Below are positions 1-8,679 of a DNA stretch of 32,301 nt, one piece after another (position 1 is the first letter of the stretch; the number at the start of each line of letters is the position of its first letter). The DNA is from Bacillota bacterium (lineage in GTDB: Bacteria > Bacillota > Sulfobacillia > Sulfobacillales > Sulfobacillaceae), in NCBI GenBank assembly GCA_021798975.1, contig JAJZBJ010000014.1, forward strand, positions 1 through 32,301, given 5' to 3'. Position numbers and translations under genes: made by a program. The notes under the pieces were generated by a model. The model was given only the letters and a program-made list of their open reading frames with translations. It made no database searches and had not been told where the DNA came from.

Positions 1-1
1 C

Positions 2-706
2 CAAACAGCGACTGTGACGCATCTCCTGGGGCGACAGCCGATCGTGTGGGACAACTATCCGGTTAACGACTACACGTATGATCCCGGCCGGCAGCCGCAG
101 TTAATGATGGGTCCCCTGGAGGGGCGTGGACCGACCCTGCCAGAGCACATGGCCGGCTACATCAGCAACCCCATGCTGCAGCCGGATGCGTCGAAGCTGG
201 CCCTGCAAACCATCGTCCAATACCTGCGACATCCCAGCACTTATCGCCCCGTGGCGGCCTGGAACCAGGCTGTGGCGCACATGCCGGGAATTACCAATCC
301 AGCCCTCTTCAAGCTGTTTGCGGTATTCAATGCCGCGAGCACCCTGAATCCGGGCGGGTTCGCGCCCATGGCGGCCATGACAAGCCGCTATGAGGCGGCT
401 TCTTCGAACGCCCAGAGACAGGCGGCGGGAAGGCCATTGGCAGCTGAGTTCAAGAAGCTCGCCGCGCTGCCGCGGACGCTGCCTCCCACGATTATCGACC
501 AGGAGCTGCGGCGGGAGATCCAGCCTTGGCTTCTGAAGCTGGGGGCCGAGGGTCAGGGCGGATTGGCGGCCCTGGCTGTACGAGAGAACCCCAACCCGGC
601 CAATCAAGCGCGGTTGGCGTCCGCGCTGCAAGGGGTGATGCAATCGCCTTATCACATCGGCGGGCATATCATTGAGTTCATGCAATGGGTCGAGAGCCAT
701 CCCTAG
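2..706 (+). CDS. GH84 family beta-N-acetylglucosaminidase (O-GlcNAcase-like), C-terminal part, truncated at left edge
   Basis: Frame is open to the window start. Translation has VWDNYPVNDY...LMMGPLEGRGPTLPEHMAGYISNPMLQPDASKLAL, matching the GH84 pattern (WDN-xx-ND...LGPxxGR...NPM..EASK). Confidence 0.75.
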   Translation, partial: QTATVTHLLGRQPIVWDNYPVNDYTYDPGRQPQLMMGPLEGRGPTLPEHMAGYISNPMLQPDASKLALQTIVQYLRHPSTYRPVAAWNQAVAHMPGITNPALFKLFAVFNAASTLNPGGFAPMAAMTSRYEAASSNAQRQAAGRPLAAEFKKLAALPRTLPPTIIDQELRREIQPWLLKLGAEGQGGLAALAVRENPNPANQARLASALQGVMQSPYHIGGHIIEFMQWVESHP

Positions 707-769
707 AGCCGAGCGGGATGACTCTCGAAGGAGTCTGGCGGGCCGGGGCGCCGCGCAGCCTCTTTGGGT

Positions 770-1879
770 TCAAACCACCGCTTCGCTTGCGTCCTCGTCG
801 GCACGCGGCGCGTCTTCCGGCCGTGCCTGCCGCCCGGTGCGCAGGGTGGTGACATGATGGGCGGTTAGGGACGCGACAAGCACCCAGAATAGGGCCAGCA
901 GGATAAAGAACCCCAGAGCGGCCCAGTGAAAGATCCCAGTTCCCAAGGCGTGATAGAGCAGGTCGGTGCCGCCCGCGAACACGCCCAGAGGGAAGGTGAG
1001 TCCCCACCAGCCCAAATTAAATCGCAACGTTTTCGTCCATAGATAGTAGCCGGTGATGAGGAAGCTTTGCACCATCCACCAGATTCCCAGTCCCCAGAGG
1101 ATGATGGAGGCCAACGTTGCAGCGCCGCCAATACTGCCTGCCAGTCCAGGAAATACGAGCGGGGCATCTTTGGCGACGAGCATCAGGCCCATAATGCCGG
1201 TGCCCAGGGTGCCTAAGGTGATCCATGTGGAAATGGCTAGCTCGCGCGGCGGCAAGTGATGCAGAGCGAGACGGACAAACAGAGTGCCCAGCAGTAAAAA
1301 CGCCATGGGAACGCTAAATGCCCACAACACAATGGTGCCGACGAAGAGATCCTGTTGCAGGGCGGTGTGCACAATATGCGGCAGCATGAGTCCGCCTGAA
1401 GCGGCCACGACTTCGGCTGGTACAATTGGCATCAGCCAAACCGCGGTCATGCCGGAGAGCGCATGATCGTGGCTGATGAACATGAGAAATGGCACCAAGA
1501 CGCCAGACGCCACCGCAATGGCGGCGTTGATCACCCACAGCACAGCGCCAATGTGGTAGGATGCCGGTCCGAACAGATGCGGTCCCATGTCGAAGAACCC
1601 ATTCACGACAGTGGTCATGGCCATGGGAATGGCGCCAAAAAACATCGAGTGCAAGGGATCGGTAAAAACGCGTTTGACGCCCCGCGGATCCACCATGCCC
1701 CGCAAGCCCATCAGTACCACCAGCGCGCCGACCAGGGCCATATTAAAAAACCAAAGCGCTGTGCCCGCGACGCGCAGCCAGTCAGGTCCGGCTGGAAGCA
1801 AGTAGGCATCGAGGGCCACGATACCCGTTCCCATGCCGGCCGTGAACCAATTCGGCGTGAATCCCTTGATAAGGCGCAT
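770..1879 (-). CDS. TDT family transporter (TehA/Mae1-like C4-dicarboxylate/malate or tellurite-resistance type), about 10 TM segments
   Basis: Polytopic membrane protein, MRLIKGFTPNWFTAGMGTGIVA start typical of the TDT family. ATG at 1879 preceded by GGAGG; the 375-aa ORF extends to 1897. Confidence 0.75.
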   Translation of the reverse strand: MRLIKGFTPNWFTAGMGTGIVALDAYLLPAGPDWLRVAGTALWFFNMALVGALVVLMGLRGMVDPRGVKRVFTDPLHSMFFGAIPMAMTTVVNGFFDMGPHLFGPASYHIGAVLWVINAAIAVASGVLVPFLMFISHDHALSGMTAVWLMPIVPAEVVAASGGLMLPHIVHTALQQDLFVGTIVLWAFSVPMAFLLLGTLFVRLALHHLPPRELAISTWITLGTLGTGIMGLMLVAKDAPLVFPGLAGSIGGAATLASIILWGLGIWWMVQSFLITGYYLWTKTLRFNLGWWGLTFPLGVFAGGTDLLYHALGTGIFHWAALGFFILLALFWVLVASLTAHHVTTLRTGRQARPEDAPRADEDASEAVV

Positions 1880-1949
1880 CGATCCAACCTCCTCCAATTT
1901 GTCGAAGACTCGTGAACATTAGCTGTATGATAGGGGGAAAATAGCTGGG

Positions 1950-2912
1950 GTGCGTTTCGTCATGCCTAACGCGCCTCCGTCAATTCCGAACAGAGGAGAG
2001 GGTGGCTTGGATCCGCGTCTAGTCGCATTCTTGGCGGTGGCCCGGACGGGCCAGCTGACCCAGGCCAGTAAGCGTCTCAACTTGGCCGCGTCGTCGGTAT
2101 CTGCGCAAATCGCCTCATTGGAACGCGATTTGCAAGCGGTGTTATTTCTTCGCGGCAGCCGCGGCATGGACCTGACCGCGAGCGGTGCTGCCCTCTTGCA
2201 GACCGCTGAGCAGATGGAAGCGCTGTGGAACAAAACCCTGCGGGACGTGCGCGCGGAACAAGAGGGGGCGGCACGGGTTGGCATCGCCGCCTCGAACACC
2301 GTGGCCGAACTGTTTTTGCCTCAGCCGCTGGGACGGTTTCGGGACAAGTGGCCCGAGACCCGTATCCGCCTCCTCATGACCAACAGTCAGGAGGTTGTCG
2401 AACGGGTGGCCGACGGCACCGTGGATATCGGGATCATTGAGGGGGCGGTGACGCGTGGGGCGCTCTACGCCGAGCGGCTGTGGACGGATGAGTTGGTGCT
2501 AATCCTGTCGGTGCGCCATCCCTGGGCCCGTCGGCCGTCTATTCAAGCCTCCGAGCTGTCCGCACTGGATTGGATTCTGCGGGAGGAGGGATCCGGGACG
2601 CGCCGCGTGTTCGAACAGGCTCTGGAGCGGGCGGGATTTTCGGTGCACGGATTAAACGTGATGATGCAGTTGTCCTCGCTGCGGTCCATTGTCGCCATGG
2701 TGGCTAATAACGTCGGGGTGAGCGTGGTGTCACAGGCTGTGCTCGATTCGGCAGAGATACAGATTTCCGGCGTGGCCTCGATACCGGTGGAAGGTTTGGA
2801 CCTGCACCGCACCCTAGAGGTGGTTACAGCGGGCCCGGACCTGCCCCTGCGGGCCGCACAGCTGGTGGAGCAACTGAGACTGGACGTGCGCATCCGCCAG
2901 AAGCGCCTGTAG
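1950..2912 (+). CDS. LysR family transcriptional regulator
   Basis: N-terminal HTH LVAFLAVARTGQLTQASKRLNLAASSVSAQIASLERDL followed by a LysR substrate-binding domain. The true start may be TTG at 2007, preceded by GAGGAGAGGG. Confidence 0.85.
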   Translation: MRFVMPNAPPSIPNRGEGGLDPRLVAFLAVARTGQLTQASKRLNLAASSVSAQIASLERDLQAVLFLRGSRGMDLTASGAALLQTAEQMEALWNKTLRDVRAEQEGAARVGIAASNTVAELFLPQPLGRFRDKWPETRIRLLMTNSQEVVERVADGTVDIGIIEGAVTRGALYAERLWTDELVLILSVRHPWARRPSIQASELSALDWILREEGSGTRRVFEQALERAGFSVHGLNVMMQLSSLRSIVAMVANNVGVSVVSQAVLDSAEIQISGVASIPVEGLDLHRTLEVVTAGPDLPLRAAQLVEQLRLDVRIRQKRL

Positions 2913-3052
2913 TCGTAGCGGCCGCGTCTGGTATCGGGTTGGAAGCCGCCGTCGTCCGCGCCGGAATTCTCCCCCCGTGCGTCTCTGGGATTCTTGGCCG
3001 GACCGGCCGTCATGAATTGTCCCACCCACCGATACCATCGTAGTGTGGAGGG

Positions 3053-3826
3053 ATGGCGATGTGGTCGGTACTGGGTTTGGGCGCCTTGCAGGGACTCACG
3101 GAATTTTTGCCGATTAGTTCTTCGGGCCACTTGATTGTACTGAAAACGATATTGGGGGTGGCGTCCCCGGGGGCCGCGTTGGAAGTGGCGCTGCACCTTG
3201 GCACGCTGGTGGCGGTGTTGTGGGCCTACCGGCACTGGGTGGGAGGGTGGTTGAAGGACCTGGCCGCCGGCGGCCGCAGGGCCTGGCGCCTCCTGGGACT
3301 GTTGGCTCTGGCGTCGGTACCGGCCGCCGCAGCGGGGATTCTGTTGGGGCACGTTGTGGAGCAATACTTCACCGTGGAAGCCGTGGCGGTGGGCTGGCTG
3401 TGCACGACCGCGCTGTTATGGACGACGCCCCTGGGACGGGGCGTCCAGTCTTTGGAGCAGATGCGCTGGTGGCAGGCTTTTATGATTGGGCTGGCGCAGG
3501 CGTTAGCCTTATGGCCGGGCCTCTCGCGCTCCGGCGCGACGATTGCCATGGCCCGCGGGATCGGGATGAGAGGGGACGACGCGGCCCAGTTTTCATTTTT
3601 GATGGCCATCCCAGCCGTACTCGGCGCATCTCTCTTCGAGTTCGGGGCCATGAGCCGTCCTGGCGTGCCGTGGACGCTCTTGATTTTGGCTGCGTTGCTG
3701 GCTGCTGTGACCGGCGTGGTTGCGATACAATGGGTCAAAGGGATTGTCCAGCGGTCTCGCGCCTGGCGCGCCATGGGGATTTACACGGCGGCTGCGGCCG
3801 TGGCTGTCTGGCTTATTGGGGGATAG
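3053..3826 (+). CDS. uppP: Undecaprenyl-diphosphate phosphatase (UppP/BacA)
   Basis: [19 protein letters not shown] and [10 protein letters not shown] signature motifs; GGAGGG RBS. Confidence 0.93.
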   Translation: MAMWSVLGLGALQGLTEFLPISSSGHLIVLKTILGVASPGAALEVALHLGTLVAVLWAYRHWVGGWLKDLAAGGRRAWRLLGLLALASVPAAAAGILLGHVVEQYFTVEAVAVGWLCTTALLWTTPLGRGVQSLEQMRWWQAFMIGLAQALALWPGLSRSGATIAMARGIGMRGDDAAQFSFLMAIPAVLGASLFEFGAMSRPGVPWTLLILAALLAAVTGVVAIQWVKGIVQRSRAWRAMGIYTAAAAVAVWLIGG

Positions 3827-3828
3827 CG

Positions 3829-6015
3829 GTGGGCGCGTTGTTGAAGCAGTTGACGGGAGACATGCGGCGGGAGATGGCCGGCGTGGTGCTGGTCGCCCTG
3901 GGCATCTTGGGTTATCTTTCGCTGGTGTTCCCAAAGAGCGGGGTCTTGGGCCGGGACTTTGGCCGCGGATTGGCGTTTGTGTTTGGATTCTTGGCTTGGG
4001 TGGTTCCCGCCGCCATTATCGTGACGGGACTTTTGCGCTTATACAACCAGCCTAGCCTGAGCCGCCAGATCCGGGCTTGGGGGGTCGTCCTGGCCTACCT
4101 TGGCGTCACGGTGCTGTTCGGCTTTGGCGGCCGGTCTGTCGGCGGTTGGTTGGGTTTCCATCTGCTCCATCTGGTCTCCCTGGGCTTGGGGAGGCCGGGA
4201 TCTGTGATATTCGGGGTTGTGATGGTGATCCTGGGCGGCATGCTGGTGACGGGAGGAAGCCTCATGGCGGGCGGCCGCCAGTTTTCGCAGGCGGCGCTGG
4301 TGGTCTTAAAGGCGGTCTTGCGGGGCGCGGTGCGGGTGGTCCTATGGGTCCGGGATTGGGTATTCCCGCTGGAGTCGGGGGGGACCGCCGTGAACCCGGG
4401 TCCGCGGACGGCGGCCGTCAAACGGACCTCCTCGGCCAAGCCGAAGGCTAGTCCGCGTCCGGCCGTGCTGGAAGCGATGGAGGCGGATCCCGCGCCGTCC
4501 GTCATCGTGCCTAAAGGGAGCATGGACAAGCCCAAAACCGAGGTCATCCAACCGCCCGTGTTCACGAAAAGCGGGCAGCCCTATTTGCCGCCGCCGCTGG
4601 CGCTGCTCACCCCGCCCAGCGGCCATAAAGGGGGCGGCCGCGGGGCCGCTCCGGAAGAGCGCGGCCGCGTGCTGATTGACTCCCTGCGCCAGTTCGGGAT
4701 AGAGGCGCGCTTGAGCGAGGTCAGCCAGGGGCCCGCCATAACGCGGTTCGAAGTCGTGCCGCCACCCGGGGTCAAGGTCTCCCGGATTGTAAACTTGGCG
4801 GACGACATCGCCCTCTCCTTAGCAGCTACGGGCGTCCGTATCGAGGCCCCCATTCCCGGCAAGTCGGCCATCGGCATTGAGGTGCCCAACGACCAGATTT
4901 CCGCTGTGCTCTTGCGCGACGTCTTGGAGAGTCCGGCCTTTACGGAGTCGGATTCCCCGGTCTCCGTGGCGTTGGGTCGCGATGTAGCCGGGGCGCCGAT
5001 CGTGGCCCGTCTGGAGCAAATGCCGCATTTGTTGGTGGCCGGGGCTACCGGTTCCGGGAAGAGCGTCTTGATTAATGTGTTGATCACAAGCCTGTTGTAC
5101 CGTTCCAGCCCTGACGTGGTACGGCTTCTGCTGATTGATCCGAAGGTTGTGGAACTGTCGGTGTACAACGGCGTGCCCCACCTCATCAGCCCTGTCGTCA
5201 CGGAGCCCAAGAAGGCTGCCGGCGCGCTTCGCTGGGCGGTGCAGGAAATGGAGCGGCGCTATCGGCTGTTTGCGGCTCACAAGGTGCGTGACGTGACCCG
5301 GTTCAACCAGGTCGGAGATGAGCACTTGCCGCTCATCGTGATTATTATTGACGAGCTCGCCGACCTGATGATGGTTGCCCCCCAAGACGTCGAAGAATCG
5401 ATCGCCCGCTTGGCGCAAATGGCCCGGGCGGCCGGCTTGCATTTGGTAGTGGCGACGCAGCGCCCCTCCGTTGACGTCATTACCGGCACGATTAAGGCCA
5501 ACATCCCCTCGCGCATCGCGTTTGCGGTTTCCAGCCAGGTGGATTCCCGTACCATTCTGGACACGGCCGGAGCCGAGAAGCTCTTGGGGCGGGGGGACAT
5601 GCTGTATTCCCCGGTGGGGTCGGCAAAGCCGCTGCGGGTGCAAGGCGCGTTCGTCACGGAAAAGGAAATCGAAACCGTCGTGAAATATTTGCGGGAGCAC
5701 GCCGAGCCGCCGCCGGATCAGGACACCCCGCCGGACTTTACGGCTCCTTCGGATACCAGCCAGCCGCGCGAAGAGACCGACAGCCTATTTTTGGACGCGG
5801 TGCGGATTGTGGTCGAGAGCCGACAAGCTTCGACCTCCATGCTGCAGCGGCGCATGCGGGTGGGTTACACCCGGGCGGCGCGCCTTATCGACGCGATGGA
5901 AGCTCGGGGGTACATTGGGCCGGTGGACGGAGCTCGGCCCCGGGACGTGTATTTGACGGAGGCCCAGTACCAGGAACTTCTCGAAGGAGATGCAGAGAGC
6001 GCGCCGGAGGCGTAG
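3829..6015 (+). CDS. ftsK: DNA translocase FtsK/SpoIIIE
   Basis: N-terminal TM segments, Walker [31 protein letters not shown]-terminal winged-helix gamma domain ([27 protein letters not shown]). GTG at 3829 lies 2 nt after the uppP stop; the longer ORF from 3220 is an out-of-frame extension through uppP. Confidence 0.92.
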   Translation: MGALLKQLTGDMRREMAGVVLVALGILGYLSLVFPKSGVLGRDFGRGLAFVFGFLAWVVPAAIIVTGLLRLYNQPSLSRQIRAWGVVLAYLGVTVLFGFGGRSVGGWLGFHLLHLVSLGLGRPGSVIFGVVMVILGGMLVTGGSLMAGGRQFSQAALVVLKAVLRGAVRVVLWVRDWVFPLESGGTAVNPGPRTAAVKRTSSAKPKASPRPAVLEAMEADPAPSVIVPKGSMDKPKTEVIQPPVFTKSGQPYLPPPLALLTPPSGHKGGGRGAAPEERGRVLIDSLRQFGIEARLSEVSQGPAITRFEVVPPPGVKVSRIVNLADDIALSLAATGVRIEAPIPGKSAIGIEVPNDQISAVLLRDVLESPAFTESDSPVSVALGRDVAGAPIVARLEQMPHLLVAGATGSGKSVLINVLITSLLYRSSPDVVRLLLIDPKVVELSVYNGVPHLISPVVTEPKKAAGALRWAVQEMERRYRLFAAHKVRDVTRFNQVGDEHLPLIVIIIDELADLMMVAPQDVEESIARLAQMARAAGLHLVVATQRPSVDVITGTIKANIPSRIAFAVSSQVDSRTILDTAGAEKLLGRGDMLYSPVGSAKPLRVQGAFVTEKEIETVVKYLREHAEPPPDQDTPPDFTAPSDTSQPREETDSLFLDAVRIVVESRQASTSMLQRRMRVGYTRAARLIDAMEARGYIGPVDGARPRDVYLTEAQYQELLEGDAESAPEA

Positions 6016-6149
6016 GAAGCACCGGACCCAGCTATCAAGACAGGCTTGGCGACTTAAGGCGGACGGGCGCATTTTTTGCGGTATTGGGGCAAAATTAGGC
6101 CGAATCCCGCATAGGATGGATCACTCTCCAAAGAAGGGAGGTGTCCATC

Positions 6150-7283
6150 ATGGCAGGGTTCGTGCCCGATTGGTCTCTCCAACGCAAGGGTGCCACCGAT
6201 CAGCGTCGCCACTTGGAGAAGATTAAAGAGGCCCTCAAAGACCGGTTGCCCGATCTCGTCTCCGAAGAGGCGATTATTGCCTCGGATGGAAAGCACGTGC
6301 TGCGTGTCCCAATTCGGTCGTTGGAACAGTATAAGTTCCGGTTCCACCCTTGGCAGGGCGACCGCGTTGGGCAGGACCAAGGGGACGGCCAACCCGGCGA
6401 CGTCCTGGGACGGTTGCCCAAGTCCGGCCAAGGGGCGGGCCAGGGCGATATGCCGGGCGAAATGCCTGGCGTGGACTATATCGAGGCCGAAGTCACATTG
6501 GACGACATTGCGGGTCTCTTGTTCGACGAGCTCGGACTGCCGTACCTGAAACCCAAGCCCATAGCGACGATTCCTGAACCGACGTGGAAATTCAAGGATA
6601 TCAGCCCAAAAGGGCTCATGGGCAATCTCGACAAGCGCCGCAGTCTGCGGCAAAACCTGCTGCGCAATGCCCGCACCGGCCCGGCCCGGGTGGGGGGCTG
6701 GCGCGACTCCGATTTGCGCTTTAAGACCTGGGTGGAAGAACCCCAGCCGGAAGACAATGCGGTCATCATCGCCATGCGCGACATCTCCGGCTCCATGGGG
6801 GATTTCAAAAAGATGATGGCCCGGACCTTCGCCTTTTGGATGCTGAAGTTTCTGCGCACCCAGTACCGCTCGGTGGAAGTGGTCTTCCTGGTCCACCACA
6901 CGCAAGCCCGCGAGGTGACTGAGGAAGAGTTCTTTCAACTGGGGGAGAGTGGCGGGACGAAAGTGTCCTCCGTGTACCAACTGTGCCAAGAGGTGATTCA
7001 GACTCGGTATTCGCCAGACCGTTGGAACGTCTATCCCATTCATTTCTCCGATGGAGACAACTGGTCGGACGCCGACAACCGTCGCACGGTAGACATCTTG
7101 GAGTCGCTGCTGCCCCATGTAAACGTCTTCGGGTATGGCGAGATCCGGGAAGGCGGGTACACCAGCACGCTGATGTCCGCGTTCAGCCGTATCCAGCATC
7201 CCCGATTCAAAACCGTGACCATTACGCAGCGCCAGGATGTGTACCCTGCCTTGAAGACCTTCTTTCCGCGCAAGGAGGGATAG
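6150..7283 (+). CDS. yhbH: YhbH/DUF444 family sporulation protein
   Basis: MAGFVPDWSLQRKGATDQRRHLEKIKEAL...IAMRDISGSMGDFKKMMART, a VWA-like DISGSM segment typical of YeaH/YhbH; RBS AAGGGAGGTG. Confidence 0.9.
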   Translation: MAGFVPDWSLQRKGATDQRRHLEKIKEALKDRLPDLVSEEAIIASDGKHVLRVPIRSLEQYKFRFHPWQGDRVGQDQGDGQPGDVLGRLPKSGQGAGQGDMPGEMPGVDYIEAEVTLDDIAGLLFDELGLPYLKPKPIATIPEPTWKFKDISPKGLMGNLDKRRSLRQNLLRNARTGPARVGGWRDSDLRFKTWVEEPQPEDNAVIIAMRDISGSMGDFKKMMARTFAFWMLKFLRTQYRSVEVVFLVHHTQAREVTEEEFFQLGESGGTKVSSVYQLCQEVIQTRYSPDRWNVYPIHFSDGDNWSDADNRRTVDILESLLPHVNVFGYGEIREGGYTSTLMSAFSRIQHPRFKTVTITQRQDVYPALKTFFPRKEG

Positions 7284-7285
7284 CG

Positions 7286-8608
7286 ATGGCAAACGTCCGA
7301 CCCAAAGCCTATCCGACTGACGACGAGATTTGGGATTTGGCCCGTGCACGGGGACTAGACCCCTACCCGGTGATTTTTGAGAGTGTGCCGGCTTCGGTTC
7401 TGTACGAGTTTGCCGCCTATCTCATCCCGGGGCGGATGTCGCACTGGTCTTACGGGAAGGCCTATCACGCGATGAAGACCCGGTACGATTATGGACTCAA
7501 CAAGCTCTATGAGATGGTCATCAACTCGAATCCAGCCTATGCGTTTCTCTTGGACTCCAACACCGACCTGGAGAACACCTTTGTACGGGCCCATGTCATG
7601 GGGCACGTCGACTTTTTCCGGCATAACCAATGCTTTCAGCACACACCCCATGACATGGTGGATGTGGCGTCGCGCCACGCCGAGCGCGTGCGGCAATATG
7701 AGTTTGAGGTGGGCCGGGACCGGGTGGAGGGGTTCTTGGATGCCGTGCTGGCATTGGAGGAGCATGTCAGCCCGCCTGGGCCCAGCATCAAAGCGCGGGA
7801 GCGGGTCTCGTATGGGACGCGGGGACGCGATCGGCAAAGTTGGGACTGGGACGCAGAACCGGCCGGTGTGCGGGAAGTGCGGCACACCGAGGCGGCAGAC
7901 GACCTGCTCCTGTTTCTCATGCAGGAAAGCCGTCATTTAGAGGACTGGCAACGCGACATTGTCGGCATGGTGCGTGACGAAATGATCTACTTCTGGCCGC
8001 AAATCCGCACCAAGATTATGAATGAAGGCTGGGCCAGCTATTGGCATGCCACGCTGATGCGGGAACTGCGCTTGACCGACGACGACTATCTTGACTTTGC
8101 GCGGCTGCACAGCCAAGTGACCGCCCCCATGATGTACCAAATCAACCCCTATGCGCTCGGTTACGCCATCTATCGAGACATCGAGCAGCGGGAGGGCCGG
8201 GATGCCATGTTTCTGGCCCGCACGGTGGACGACGACGTCTCATTTGTTCGCAATTACCTGACGGAAGATGTGGTGGAATCGCTCCATCTCATTGTCTACG
8301 GCGCCGAAGACGACAAAGTGGTCTTGAAGAGCCGGGCCTTGGAGATGGTCCGTGATCGGCTGGTACGGGAACTGGTGCACGGCGGCATTCCCGTCATCCA
8401 CGTGGATGACGGCGACTTCAATCAACGGGGCGAGTTGTACCTCATCCACCGCCATGAAGGGGTCGATCTGGATGTGCCCTATGCGGAGCGGGCGCTGCAC
8501 TCGGTCCACCAGATTTGGGGACGGCCGGTCCATTTAGAGACGCGGCACGACGACAAGCGGCTGATTCTGACCTATGACGGCAAGTCCGATACCAAAGTCA
8601 TGCTGTAG
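7286..8608 (+). CDS. spoVR: SpoVR family protein
   Basis: YEFAAYLIPGRMSHWSYGKAY, FVRAHVMGHVDFF, MNEGWASYWHATLM signature segments. ATG at 7286, 2 nt after the yhbH stop, RBS AAGGAGGG. Confidence 0.93.
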   Translation: MANVRPKAYPTDDEIWDLARARGLDPYPVIFESVPASVLYEFAAYLIPGRMSHWSYGKAYHAMKTRYDYGLNKLYEMVINSNPAYAFLLDSNTDLENTFVRAHVMGHVDFFRHNQCFQHTPHDMVDVASRHAERVRQYEFEVGRDRVEGFLDAVLALEEHVSPPGPSIKARERVSYGTRGRDRQSWDWDAEPAGVREVRHTEAADDLLLFLMQESRHLEDWQRDIVGMVRDEMIYFWPQIRTKIMNEGWASYWHATLMRELRLTDDDYLDFARLHSQVTAPMMYQINPYALGYAIYRDIEQREGRDAMFLARTVDDDVSFVRNYLTEDVVESLHLIVYGAEDDKVVLKSRALEMVRDRLVRELVHGGIPVIHVDDGDFNQRGELYLIHRHEGVDLDVPYAERALHSVHQIWGRPVHLETRHDDKRLILTYDGKSDTKVML

Positions 8609-8679
8609 CCTCTGGGCGGAATGACGACTTCTGCGATCCATCGACAGGTGGACGGTTGCGTGAGAGGGAGGGAAATATC

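Noticed and set aside
2996-3008. GGCCGG-A-CCGGCC upstream of uppP as terminator
   Set aside because: Only 6-bp arms and no T tract; likely chance in GC-rich sequence.
3220-3828. N-terminal 203-codon extension of the 931-aa FtsK ORF
   Set aside because: Lies out of frame inside uppP; composition (G/R-rich) is not protein-like, and a GTG at 3829 fits FtsK length.
6054-7349. 431-aa minus-strand ORF opposite yhbH
   Set aside because: Antisense shadow ORF; the plus strand encodes a recognisable DUF444 protein with RBS.
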